From NCBI GenBank assembly GCA_003030785.1, contig PYVH01000015.1, positions 1 to 46,516 on the forward strand: a DNA stretch of 46,516 nucleotides. Reading direction: 5' to 3'. This document shows, in pieces, positions 31,458 through 39,902 of this stretch. The position numbers and the translations under genes were made by a program. Every line of letters starts with the position of its first letter. Position 1 is the first letter of the stretch. Source of the stretch: Marinobacter sp. B9-2 (GTDB lineage: Bacteria; Pseudomonadota; Gammaproteobacteria; Pseudomonadales; Oleiphilaceae). The notes under the pieces were generated by a model. The model was not told where the DNA came from, did not search any database, and worked only from the letters and a program-made list of their open reading frames with translations.

Positions 31458-31491
31458 ACCCAAATTAGGTAAAAAATTACCCAATATGGGT
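31458..31491 (+). promoter_or_regulatory. second pair of 13-bp palindromes downstream of the MNT/HEPN operon
   Basis: ACCCAAATTAGGT (31458-31470) and ACCCAATATGGGT (31479-31491) match the upstream operator palindromes and have the same 21-bp spacing. Their location after the stop codon is unusual for an operator. See findings. Confidence 0.6.
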
Positions 31492-31639
31492 ATATTGGTG
31501 TGCCTGCCGTAGTTGCAAATGGCCAGGAAAAGACCGGGCAGATCCAGGGTAAGGAACCGGTGAAAGCCAATCTTCCTCCTCTGAAGTCACATCCGCTGCC
31601 GGTTATAATGCCGTATCTTTAAACGTCTCAGAGAATCTT

Positions 31640-32119
31640 ATGCCAATCGAAAAGAATCAGGTCGTCCTGTTCCATTACAGCGTTCGTGATGAGCAAGACA
31701 ATGTTGTTGAAGACTCCCATGGCGGCGAGCCTAATGCCTACCTCCATGGCCACGGTGGCATTATCAAGGGGCTGGAAGAAGCCCTGGAAGGTCGCGATGC
31801 CGGCGATACGTTCAGCGTCACCGTCACTCCGGATAAAGCCTACGGGCCGCGCAAGCCCGATGCCATCCAGCGGGTGCCGATCAAGCATTTGATGGGGGCC
31901 AAGCGCTGGAAGGCGGGCATGGTCGCCCAGGTTCAAACCGAGCAGGGCCCACGCCATGTGGTTGTTGCCAAGGTTGGTCACAAGTTTGCCGATGTCGACA
32001 CCAACCATCCGATGGCCGGCAGAACCCTGACTTTCGATATCGAGATCCTTGAGGTCCGCGACGCCGATGCCGAAGAGATCGCCCATGGCCACGCCCATGG
32101 GCCGGGCGGGCATCACTGA
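31640..32119 (+). CDS. slyD: FKBP-type peptidyl-prolyl isomerase SlyD
   Basis: A 159-residue protein. The FKBP core is split by an IF-type insertion as in SlyD: VVLFHYSVRDEQDNVVEDSH, GGIIKGLEEALEGRDAGDTF, SVTVTPDKAYGPRK, and the insert VPIKHLMGAKRWKAGMVAQV. The C-terminal tail (HGHAHGPGGHH) is histidine-rich, the nickel-binding tail of SlyD, shorter than in E. coli. SlyD aids folding and delivers nickel to hydrogenases. It is preceded by a short non-coding stretch and stands alone. Confidence 0.9.
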   Translation: MPIEKNQVVLFHYSVRDEQDNVVEDSHGGEPNAYLHGHGGIIKGLEEALEGRDAGDTFSVTVTPDKAYGPRKPDAIQRVPIKHLMGAKRWKAGMVAQVQTEQGPRHVVVAKVGHKFADVDTNHPMAGRTLTFDIEILEVRDADAEEIAHGHAHGPGGHH

Positions 32120-32178
32120 TGGATTAGAACTGGGCGTGCCGCCGGATGTCAGACGGAAGGCGGCTAGTGTCCCTTTGC

Positions 32179-32640
32179 CTAATCCAGTACTTCCTCTGAA
32201 ATTTCCCGAACGAGCGGGTCCATCAGCCGGTACACCCAGGCCGATTTACCGTTTTGCAGCGTTAGCTCGACCCGCTCATAGCGAATGCCCAGTCTCTCGT
32301 AGCGGTCCAGCGCTCTGATTTCGTCGGCATTTACTGTGATGACCTTGCCTTCGGTGACTGCCCCGTCGGCTGCCTTGATGTTCAGCTCTTCCTTACGGAA
32401 ACCTGGCAGTTTGGCGGGCTCACCCTCCCCGGCGCGGCCCATCACCAGCCAGCGCACCCAGGGGTGTGTGAGGGTACCGTACACGAATACGGAGTAGGTG
32501 GCGTCTTCATCAATGGCGGGCAGGTACTCCGGCCTGGGGTTGTAGCCGAACGGGCTGGCGAACGTCAGCCAGAGGTAGCCGATGAACACGCCAACCAGGA
32601 CTGAGACGGTCGCAAGGGTGTAGCGAATCGGTTTTTTCAT
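32179..32640 (-). CDS. gamma-glutamylcyclotransferase (AIG2-like) family protein with membrane anchor
   Basis: A 153-residue protein from the start at 32640 (MKKPIRYTLATVSVLVGVFI). One N-terminal membrane helix (residues 7-28) is followed by a gamma-glutamylcyclotransferase-like fold starting YSVFVYGTLTHPWVR, with EIRALDRYERLGIRYERVEL near the end. The family opens gamma-glutamyl amino acids to oxoproline, but most membrane-anchored members have unknown substrates. It lies 4 bases after the transporter gene, so it is a two-gene operon. Confidence 0.78.
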   Translation of the reverse strand: MKKPIRYTLATVSVLVGVFIGYLWLTFASPFGYNPRPEYLPAIDEDATYSVFVYGTLTHPWVRWLVMGRAGEGEPAKLPGFRKEELNIKAADGAVTEGKVITVNADEIRALDRYERLGIRYERVELTLQNGKSAWVYRLMDPLVREISEEVLD

Positions 32641-32644
32641 GGCG

Positions 32645-33946
32645 TTACTCTTGCCGTTTCTCTGTCCATTCCTGTGGCTCCGTTTCCTCATCGGTCCCTG
32701 TTGTATTGTGCTCTTCGAACTCGGTATTGCGTGGGTCAAGCTCAGAGACACCCAGAGCCGCTTCCGGGGTGGTGGTGTAGTAATGCTCCTGCCGTTTGAT
32801 CGTGGGATGGCTGCGCCCCGGCCCCACCACCATGAACAGAATCAGGCCGGCCAGAATCAGGGCGTTGCTGACGAACAGGCCGCGCGCTCCCAGGAATTCC
32901 ATGAACATGGCGCTGACGAGCGGGCCGATGATACTTCCCAGTCCATAGCTCAGTAACAGGGCGGTGCTGGCCGAGGTAATCTGGTGACTTTCCATCAGAT
33001 CGTTGGTGATAGCAACGGCGATGGGATAGATAGCAGCACTAAGCCCCATGTAAAGGCCAACGAAAAACACCAGCAAAACCATGTTGCCGCCGCTGATGGT
33101 GGCTGCAATGAGACTGGACACGGCAGCAATAACAGCGACAACCAGCATGACACGGTAACGATCAAAACGATCGCAAACCTGGCCAATGGGCCAGGCCAGT
33201 ATCATGGCGGCCACGATGGCCGAGGCCATGAAGTTGGAAAGCTGGCCAAGTTCCAGCCCAATGCGATCGGCGTAAACCGGGCCCATGGCGTAGAACGCGC
33301 TGATCAGCAGGCCGGCAATGAGAGCGCCCAGAGTCCCCGCTGGCGACTTACGGTATAGGCTGGTGAGTGACAGTCGTTCAGTCTCGGTGATGCTGGGTGA
33401 TTCCCGCCGGGTAAGTGAGAGGGGCGTCAGTGCCAGCACGACCAGGATGGCCGCCAGGGAAAAGGGAATGAAGCCTGCTGGATCGGCGACACGAATCAGT
33501 ACCTGGCCACCGGCCGTGGAGAGGAAAAAGATAATCTGGTAGACGGCAAACAGGCTTGCCCGGTTGCGGTTGTCGGCCTTGCTGCTGAACCAGCTTTCCA
33601 TGACGATCATCAGGCCCGCCATGGCAAAGCCGCCCACAGCGCGGAGTCCGCCCCAGAGGTTGGCTTCAATGGCCATGGGGTAAATCAGTATCGAGGCGGA
33701 AAGCGCGGCGGCAAAGAAGGCAAACGCCCGGATGTGGCCGGCCTTTTCAATAATTCGGCCCGCGTACAGCGTGCCTGCCACGAAGCCGATGGAATAGAAC
33801 GCCAGGATCCAGCCGATCACACTGGCACTGAACTCTTCGAGACTGAGGCGCAGGCCAAGCAGGGTCATCAGGAAGGCGTTGCCCATGATGAGCAGGATAA
33901 TACTGACGATCAGCGATGACAGGCTTACGATGGTTTTTTGCATCAA
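32645..33946 (-). CDS. MFS transporter (YcaD-like)
   Basis: A 433-residue membrane protein with about 12 hydrophobic segments. Landmarks are the helix-2/3 loop (GFVAGTLYAGRIIEKAGHIR), FAMAGLMIVMESWFSSKADN typical of the YcaD/MFS_1 group, and GLYMGLSAAIYPIAVAITND. A polar C-terminal tail of about 60 residues (TTTPEAALGVSELDPRNTEF) extends beyond the last helix. The substrate is unknown. It is cotranscribed with the gene at 32179-32640. Confidence 0.85.
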   Translation of the reverse strand: MMQKTIVSLSSLIVSIILLIMGNAFLMTLLGLRLSLEEFSASVIGWILAFYSIGFVAGTLYAGRIIEKAGHIRAFAFFAAALSASILIYPMAIEANLWGGLRAVGGFAMAGLMIVMESWFSSKADNRNRASLFAVYQIIFFLSTAGGQVLIRVADPAGFIPFSLAAILVVLALTPLSLTRRESPSITETERLSLTSLYRKSPAGTLGALIAGLLISAFYAMGPVYADRIGLELGQLSNFMASAIVAAMILAWPIGQVCDRFDRYRVMLVVAVIAAVSSLIAATISGGNMVLLVFFVGLYMGLSAAIYPIAVAITNDLMESHQITSASTALLLSYGLGSIIGPLVSAMFMEFLGARGLFVSNALILAGLILFMVVGPGRSHPTIKRQEHYYTTTPEAALGVSELDPRNTEFEEHNTTGTDEETEPQEWTEKRQE

Positions 33947-34243
33947 TCCTCTCCACCCGGATACGAATCAACATGGTCTTAGGTAGATGCCTTAAAGACC
34001 TCTGTGGGGATGGGTTAGGGGAATAAAAGGGTGGGGCGCCGAGCAGGCCAAGCTCCATTTCAGTTCCCATACCGGTTGTTCTCCTTTTTTATTTTGGGTG
34101 TGTTTTTCTTCGCCTGTTCTAGACTTCAATAACGACCAGATGTTGTTGGCCGGGTTCAAACATCCTTTGACGTCTCAAACCCAAAAGGCTGGCTCAGCAT
34201 CACGCTCCATTGGTGGCTGAAAACGCCAAGCAGGAGCATACCG

Positions 34244-34687
34244 ATGAAAAGGCACTCAACCATTGTTAAGCCGGGCGATTACGAGCGTGCGCTGAGTGTA
34301 GTAGGTACAGATGTTACCGTTCTCGCCGCAAAGGCCGTCACACAGGGGCAGGAGTTTACGTTTCAACGTGGAGAGCAGGGCATGGGCCCCCCGCCACATA
34401 GCCATCAGTGGGATGAGGCGTTTTTCGTACTCAAGGGAAGCGTTGATTTTACCTGCGAAGGCAAACTGGAAACCTGCCTTCCGGGCACACTGGTTTTTGT
34501 GCCTGGCGGAACCGTGCATTCATTCCAATATGGGCCAGATGGTGGGGAAATGTTGGAAGTGACCGGTGCGGGGAGTATGGCGACACAAATGTTTGCAGCG
34601 GTAGACAAGGAAATTCCGCCCGGTCCACCGAACATTGAAACCATTACCGAAGTGCTTGGCCAAAACGGTGTCACATTGCATTTGTAG
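34244..34687 (+). CDS. cupin-domain protein
   Basis: A 147-residue single cupin. Motif 1 is GMGPPPHSHQWDEAFFVLKG, with metal-binding histidines H53 and H55 and E59. Motif 2 is PGTLVFVPGGTVHSFQYGPD, with H88. It could be an enzyme or a sensor. AGGAG before the ATG is a good ribosome site. There are no functional neighbours. Confidence 0.83.
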   Translation: MKRHSTIVKPGDYERALSVVGTDVTVLAAKAVTQGQEFTFQRGEQGMGPPPHSHQWDEAFFVLKGSVDFTCEGKLETCLPGTLVFVPGGTVHSFQYGPDGGEMLEVTGAGSMATQMFAAVDKEIPPGPPNIETITEVLGQNGVTLHL

Positions 34688-34824
34688 TATCTGAATTTGA
34701 TTCATTCGCGCCCAAGGGGCGCAAGGTCTCTATTCTGCCAAACCAACCAGACTTGCTAAGCGAAAAGAGGGCCAACCGATAATTCGGCCGGCCTTCTAGT
34801 CCCAAGCTAGACAGCGCATTCAGC

Positions 34825-35076
34825 CTAGCGCCCGCCAATTGCCCCATCACGGCGCATGTCGGCTCCGCCAACAAGAGCGCCCGGGGTCACCTGTATCAGT
34901 GATAACCCGCTGTTCAGCGTTATGACACCAACTGCATGCCCCCTGCCGTCTTCAAGATCGGACTCGAGGGCAGAGACATCATAGTCAAGCGTCACGCCCG
35001 GAATGGGTGCTTCCAGAACGGTCGCTGAGGTTGAGCTGCCTACTGGGCCACGAAGAGGCAAATCATTAGGGTTCAA
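34825..35076 (-). pseudogene. C-terminal remnant of a gamma-glutamyltransferase-like gene
   Basis: An 83-codon frame whose end reads GHAVGVITLNSGLSLIQVTP then GALVGGADMRRDGAIGGR. It resembles the last residues of gamma-glutamyltranspeptidase small subunits (GHxV...VQ...G...GGADxRRDGAxGG). The catalytic Thr region and all upstream parts are missing, and no upstream frame continues it. Most likely a deletion remnant. Confidence 0.5.
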
Positions 35077-35266
35077 ACGGGTTTGGCTATCCCTCGTAAA
35101 CCCCTGATATTGGAAATGTGAAATTCTGTAAAATACCTCGACATAAATACGGCTTCTTGGGTGGCTCGAGTCGCCCCCAACTGTTAAGGGTTGTTTGTTT
35201 TTTGTACAGCTTGGGCCATATTGGTGAAGGCGCTTCTATAAAATATTAGGAGAGAGGGAATTCACC

Positions 35267-37645
35267 ATGCGATTGAATCTTCTGTTTACACGCCTGATTA
35301 TAATCTTGGCCTTGGCTTGGCTGCCGGTCACAGGGCATGCGGCTAACCCCCACTATGACCTTAAAGTACTTTCCAGCGCACCGGACCAGGTGACTGGAGA
35401 GGATGTGTTGGTGCAGGTTCTGTTCAAGGGCCATGCCCTGAAGTCAGAGCCAGCGGTGAAGTCGCGTCTGAGACAGCTGACATTCTGGTTGAACGGTCAG
35501 CCCGTCAACCCGGAGATCCGCTCCGGGCGCCATGGGCATGAGGTGTTGGTATCCGGCCTGCGGGAAGGCGAAAACCGGCTGGAACTCCACCATCGCAGGC
35601 AGGGGCCGTTGGCGTCTGTCGATCTCACGGCTTACCCCGCTACTGGCCCTATCTTCTCGGGGCCCCAGCAGTACCCGTTTGTTTGTACCGTTACCACGGA
35701 ATTGGGCAAGCAGCCCCTTGTGGATACCGATGGCGACACGGGTTTTCCTGTCCTTGATGAGCAGGGCAGCCAGGTTGGCCTGAGCCGGGACTGCTCCATC
35801 GAATCCTATGTGACCTTTTTATACCGCACCACCGGCGGAAGCTGGGCAACATTGCCGGATGACGGCAGCCGCCCGGAGGATATGGCCACCGCGGAACTCA
35901 CGGACGGCCGCGAGGTGGACTTTATCGTTCGCCAGGAGCGGGGCACCATCAACCGCTTCATCTACAGTTTCGCGACCCTTGCCGAGGCCGGCGACGAGCC
36001 CTGGGAAGCGTCCACAAGTAACTGGAACGGGAGGCTGTTGTTCCACTTCCAGGGCGGTGTCGGTATTGGCCATTCCCAGGGATCCATCAGCAACAGCCGG
36101 GCATTGCAGCCGGATACTTTGCAGAAGGGCTACGCCGTAATCTATTCCACCGGCACTCGCACCAGCCCCCATTACAACCTGCAGGTGGGTGGTGAGACCG
36201 CGCTCATGGTGAAGGAGCATTTCATCAAGCGCTTTGGCGTGCCGGACTATACCGTGGCGATCGGCGGCTCTGGTGGTGGCATCCAGCAGTATGTCTACTC
36301 CCAGAACCATCCGGACCTGCTGGATGGCGGCGTGCCCCAGTATTCTTATCCGGATATGGTGACTCAGACCATTCATATCGGGGATTGTGAGCTTCTTGAG
36401 TACTACATGGATGCCACCGACCGGGGCAATCCCAAATGGCAGACCACGTCCAACCGCAGCTGGCTGGTGGGCCTGAACTCTAACGATCAGTATCCCGATC
36501 CGTTTGCCCAGATAAAGCAGATGTTGGGCTATAGCACCGCGCCCGGCATGACCGAGTGCATTCCGGCCTGGCGTGGGCTGACGCCTCTGGTGATGAACCC
36601 CCACTTTGGCTGGGCTGATAATCAGGAACTGATGCAGCCGGAAGGCGTTATGGACGATGTGCGCTGGACTCACTACTCGGACGCGAAAAACATCTACGGC
36701 GTGGATGAAAACGGTGAACCCCGTACCCTGTTCGACAACGTTGGTGTCCAATATGGCCTCAAGGCTCTCAGGGAAGGCAAGGTTACCAAGCAGGAGTTCC
36801 TGAAGCTGAACGCTCAGGTGGGTGGATGGAAGCAACCTTCAGAAATGGTCCAGGAGGGCTTTCCGTTCCTTGGCTCGGTTTCCGACGTATTGGCGGATCC
36901 GACGGCCTTTGATCCCTGGAGTTCGCGCAACATGAATCTGAGCCCGGATGGTGGATCAACACCTGCACCGCGAACCGAGGGTGATGAGGAGGCCATCCGG
37001 GCCGCTTACAAATCTGGACTGGTGTTCGATGGTCAGCTGAATATGCCTGTCATCGACTGGCGCCATTATCTCGAAGAGGTGTTGGACATGCACAACAGCC
37101 ATCAGTCCTTCTCTGCCCGCCAGCGCATCATTAACCAGATGGGCGATGCCGGCAATCAGGTCATCTGGTTCACGGATGCCCGACCAACGGACTACTCAGA
37201 TCCGGACAAACCGGAACCTCGGGAGGAATTCAATCAGACCTGGATGGCGCTGGAGGTGCTGCATGACTGGATAACCAACATTCAGCAGAATCCGGAGTTG
37301 AGCATCGCCGCAAACCGCCCGATGGAGGCCCGGGACGCCTGCTTCAACACGGACGGCACGTTAATCGATGCCGGCGAAACCGTTTGGAACGGCATCCTGG
37401 ATGATGAGGCAGCGGGTGCCTGTACCAGCAGGTTCCAGACCTACACCACGTCCAGGATGGAAGCGGGCGGTCCCATTGAAGGCAGTATTTTCAAATGCAG
37501 CCTGAAGTCAGTGGACGCTGCTCTGTCGGATGGAACCTATGGGCCGGTCTCGTTTACAGCAGAGGAAGTTGCCCGTCTTAACGATATTTTCCCGGACGGG
37601 GTCTGCGACTACAGTCAGCCCGATCAGGGCCGGCCGGCCAGCTGA
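35267..37645 (+). CDS. DUF6351 family secreted protein, alpha/beta-hydrolase-like
   Basis: A 792-residue exported protein. The signal peptide spans residues 1-26 (IILALAWLPVTGHAA). An immunoglobulin-like N-terminal domain follows (LSSAPDQVTGEDVLVQVLFK, WLNGQPVNPEI, GLREGENRLELHHR), then TGPIFSGPQQYPFVC, the DUF6351 landmarks. The core contains VAIGGSGGGIQQYVYSQNHP, a G-x-S-x-G nucleophile elbow like that of tannase/feruloyl esterase-type hydrolases, and a later conserved pair DWRHYLEEVLDMHN. It probably acts on an extracellular ester, but the substrate is unknown. AGGAGAGAGGG before the ATG is a strong ribosome site. Confidence 0.8.
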   Translation: MRLNLLFTRLIIILALAWLPVTGHAANPHYDLKVLSSAPDQVTGEDVLVQVLFKGHALKSEPAVKSRLRQLTFWLNGQPVNPEIRSGRHGHEVLVSGLREGENRLELHHRRQGPLASVDLTAYPATGPIFSGPQQYPFVCTVTTELGKQPLVDTDGDTGFPVLDEQGSQVGLSRDCSIESYVTFLYRTTGGSWATLPDDGSRPEDMATAELTDGREVDFIVRQERGTINRFIYSFATLAEAGDEPWEASTSNWNGRLLFHFQGGVGIGHSQGSISNSRALQPDTLQKGYAVIYSTGTRTSPHYNLQVGGETALMVKEHFIKRFGVPDYTVAIGGSGGGIQQYVYSQNHPDLLDGGVPQYSYPDMVTQTIHIGDCELLEYYMDATDRGNPKWQTTSNRSWLVGLNSNDQYPDPFAQIKQMLGYSTAPGMTECIPAWRGLTPLVMNPHFGWADNQELMQPEGVMDDVRWTHYSDAKNIYGVDENGEPRTLFDNVGVQYGLKALREGKVTKQEFLKLNAQVGGWKQPSEMVQEGFPFLGSVSDVLADPTAFDPWSSRNMNLSPDGGSTPAPRTEGDEEAIRAAYKSGLVFDGQLNMPVIDWRHYLEEVLDMHNSHQSFSARQRIINQMGDAGNQVIWFTDARPTDYSDPDKPEPREEFNQTWMALEVLHDWITNIQQNPELSIAANRPMEARDACFNTDGTLIDAGETVWNGILDDEAAGACTSRFQTYTTSRMEAGGPIEGSIFKCSLKSVDAALSDGTYGPVSFTAEEVARLNDIFPDGVCDYSQPDQGRPAS

Positions 37646-37665
37646 GACTACCTCCCAGAACGGCT

Positions 37666-37692
37666 AAGGGCACTCCTCGGGGTGCCCTTGTT
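37666..37692 (+). terminator. rho-independent terminator after the DUF6351 gene
   Basis: AAGGGCAC (37666-37673) and GTGCCCTT (37682-37689) pair perfectly around TCCTCGGG, then GTT. It lies 20 bases after the stop. Confidence 0.7.
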
Positions 37693-37704
37693 AAATTAGA
37701 ACAT

Positions 37705-37732
37705 GGGTCAGATGAGCGAATTCATCTGACCC
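37705..37732. repeat. 11-bp inverted repeat
   Basis: GGGTCAGATGA and TCATCTGACCC enclose GCGAAT. It directly follows a terminator and has no T-run. From memory, similar GGGTCAGATGA...TCATCTGACCC palindromes occur as dispersed repeats in related bacteria, but this cannot be verified here. Confidence 0.65.
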
Positions 37733-37844
37733 TGAACGTGAGCCCCGGGGTTGAATTCACGCGCCCTCTAACGCATGTCTGTGGTACGAAGCATTCACAG
37801 TGCCGCATTTTCTCCAAATGATTTTCAAGGCAACGGGAGGAAGC

Positions 37845-38834
37845 ATGGATAAGCGAACATTCGGAAACACAGACATTCAGGTAACACCTGTGGGGCTCGG
37901 TACCTGGGCCATAGGTGGCTGGATGTGGGGCGGAACGGACGAAGCCCAGTCCATCGACACGATTCACAGGGCCATCGACAAAGGCATAGGTCTGATCGAT
38001 ACGGCCCCGGTTTACGGGTTTGGGCGCTCCGAGGAGATTGTGGGCAAGGCTCTCGCCAATGGCCGGCGGGATCAGGTTGCCCTGGCCACCAAGGTCGCTC
38101 TGAACTGGAACGAGGATCACGACAAAATCTGGCGGGATTCCACTGCCTCGCGCATCGAGCAGGAGGTCGAGGATTCCCTGAAGCGCCTTCAGACGGACAG
38201 GATCGACATTTACCAAGTTCATTGGCCGGATCCGAAGACGCCCATGGAGGAAACTGCCCGGACGCTGGAAAACCTCTACCAGGCCGGGAAAATCCGGGCC
38301 ATTGGTGTCAGCAATTTCACACCCGCGCAGATGGACGAATTGCAGAAGAGTGTGCCCCTGCACAGTTTGCAGCCCCCGTATAACCTGTTTGAGCGGGGTA
38401 TCGAACAGGAAATCCTCCCGTATTGCCGGGAAAATGGCATTGCCACCATCACCTACGGCGGTCTTTGCCGTGGCTTGCTGACCGGCAAGATGCGCGAAGA
38501 TACCCAATTTACCGGCGATGATCTGCGCAAGAACGATCCGAAGTTCCAGGGAGAGCGCTATCGCCAATATCTGAACGCGGTTGCCGAACTGGATGCCTTT
38601 GCCAAAGAGCGCTATCAGAAAAATGTACTGGCGCTGGCGCTTCGCTGGCTGGTGGATCAACCCGGTGTGACAACCGCACTTTGGGGTGCGAGAAGACCGG
38701 AACAGCTGGATCCGGTGGATGACATCGAAGGCTGGTCGCTGGATAAGGAAGCAATGGCCGCCATCGATGACATTCTGGACCGGTGCATCGATGATCCTGT
38801 CGGGCCCGAGTTCATGGCGCCACCGACTCGGTAA
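37845..38834 (+). CDS. aldo/keto reductase
   Basis: A 329-residue TIM-barrel oxidoreductase. The start MDKRTFGNTDIQVTPVGLGT is typical. The catalytic tetrad is visible: Asp and Tyr in LIDTAPVYGFGRSEEIVGKA, Lys in VALATKVALN, and His in DIYQVHWPDP. NADPH contacts follow in AIGVSNFTPAQ and near QPPYNLFERGIE. It reduces carbonyls with NADPH; the substrate is unknown. The start at 37845 follows GGGAGG. A longer frame begins at 37800. Confidence 0.88.
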   Translation: MDKRTFGNTDIQVTPVGLGTWAIGGWMWGGTDEAQSIDTIHRAIDKGIGLIDTAPVYGFGRSEEIVGKALANGRRDQVALATKVALNWNEDHDKIWRDSTASRIEQEVEDSLKRLQTDRIDIYQVHWPDPKTPMEETARTLENLYQAGKIRAIGVSNFTPAQMDELQKSVPLHSLQPPYNLFERGIEQEILPYCRENGIATITYGGLCRGLLTGKMREDTQFTGDDLRKNDPKFQGERYRQYLNAVAELDAFAKERYQKNVLALALRWLVDQPGVTTALWGARRPEQLDPVDDIEGWSLDKEAMAAIDDILDRCIDDPVGPEFMAPPTR

Positions 38835-38848
38835 GTTTCTGGCATGGT

Positions 38849-38888
38849 CGGGCTCCCTGCAGTCGATGCACTGACTGCAGGGAGCCCG
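38849..38888. terminator. 16-bp hairpin after the aldo/keto reductase gene
   Basis: CGGGCTCCCTGCAGTC and its exact complement GACTGCAGGGAGCCCG enclose GATGCACT. No T-run follows on the plus strand, so it may instead protect the transcript or be a repeat element. Confidence 0.55.
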
Positions 38889-39009
38889 AGTGCATGCATC
38901 TCTGGCATATCTGTCCTAGTCTGGTGTAATGGCAATCTCGTACATTTCTCTGGGATTTGAATAGTGCGTAAGTAATGGCCCCGACAAAATCGCGATAGGG
39001 GGATTGGAT

Positions 39010-39390
39010 ATGCCTCAGCTTCGTTTTACCTACCTGATCTGTTTTGCTGTTCTTGCTGCTTTTCTCTTCGCCTCTGCCGCGCAGGCCCATCACGGTTGGG
39101 CGTGGGCGACCGACGAGGAATTTGAAATCACCGGTGTTATTCAGTCCGTGCGCCTGGGTAATCCCCATGGTGAAGTCACGATACGCGCGGATGGCGAGGA
39201 TTGGGTTGTGGAAGTTGGTCAGCCCTGGCGTAACGACCGTGTTGGGCTCACCAAGGAGATGTTGAGCCAGGGTCGGGAAATCACTGTGCATGGTCATCGC
39301 TCTGCCAGAGAAGGCGAGCGGCTGGTCAAGGCTGAGCGGGTTGTGATCGACGGCGAGGACTACGATTTGTATCCGGGCCGTAAGTCCTGA
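39010..39390 (+). CDS. DUF6152 family periplasmic protein
   Basis: A 126-residue protein with a signal peptide (FAVLAAFLFASAAQA). The mature protein begins HHGWAWATDEEFEITGVIQS, then GNPHGEVTIRADGEDWVVEV, GQPWRNDRVGLTKEML and HGHRS. The HHGW start and G-x-NPH pattern mark DUF6152, a beta-barrel-like domain of unknown role. The histidine at the mature N-terminus suggests metal binding, which is inference. A TTG six bases earlier could also start it. It is followed 8 bases later by a membrane protein gene, a pairing seen elsewhere. Confidence 0.8.
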   Translation: MPQLRFTYLICFAVLAAFLFASAAQAHHGWAWATDEEFEITGVIQSVRLGNPHGEVTIRADGEDWVVEVGQPWRNDRVGLTKEMLSQGREITVHGHRSAREGERLVKAERVVIDGEDYDLYPGRKS

Positions 39391-39398
39391 TCCCGGGG

Positions 39399-39884
39399 AT
39401 GATTGAGCAAGCGCTGGTTTCCGTCGAAAATCTCGCCGTTGTCTCAGCCCTGCGCAATTCGACTTACATGTACCCGCTGGTCAATGCCGGGCATATTCTC
39501 GGCGTTGCTCTGCTGGTTGGTGGTATTGTGCCGCTCGATTTGCGTTTGCTTGGCCTCTGGCGCAAGTATCCTGTGATGGTGTTTGTCGATGTACTTCGAA
39601 TTACCTCAGCAACTGGTTTGGGGCTGGCGGTGGTTTGCGGTTTGCTGTTATTTGCTACCGCAGCCGCAGACTACGCCGGCTCGACGTTGTTTCAGGCGAA
39701 GATCGCGCTGGTCTTGGTGGGTGTGTCGAACGCGTTGATTCTGGCACGGGTGGTGAAGCGCCGGGCTATCCGGAGCCTCCCGATGGAGGCTCCTATGCCT
39801 CCAGCCCTAAGGGCAGGGGCCGTGTTGTCTCTGGTAGTCTGGATCAGTGTTCTGATTCTTGGCAGGCTGTTGGGGTACTTCTGA
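39399..39884 (+). CDS. DUF6644-like integral membrane protein
   Basis: A 161-residue protein with about four membrane helices. They include AGHILGVALLVGGIVPLDLR (residues about 31-50), ITSATGLGLAVVCGLLLFAT, KIALVLVGVSNALILARVV and VLSLVVWISVLILGRLLGY. Its length and position after the DUF6152 gene fit DUF6644-type partners, from memory. The function is unknown; the pair may handle a metal or a periplasmic redox step. Confidence 0.6.
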   Translation: MIEQALVSVENLAVVSALRNSTYMYPLVNAGHILGVALLVGGIVPLDLRLLGLWRKYPVMVFVDVLRITSATGLGLAVVCGLLLFATAAADYAGSTLFQAKIALVLVGVSNALILARVVKRRAIRSLPMEAPMPPALRAGAVLSLVVWISVLILGRLLGYF

Positions 39885-39902
39885 CCTTTCGTTGGCCTCT
39901 GA

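Noticed and set aside
31526-31550. GGAAAAGACCGGGCAGATCC as a further REP-like copy
   Set aside because: Only the GACCGGGCAGATC part is close and the T-rich half is missing; too weak to list as a feature.
35819-38660. Long minus-strand frames (338 aa and 312 aa) opposite the DUF6351 and aldo/keto reductase genes
   Set aside because: Antisense shadows caused by GC-rich codon bias; no domain signature or ribosome site.
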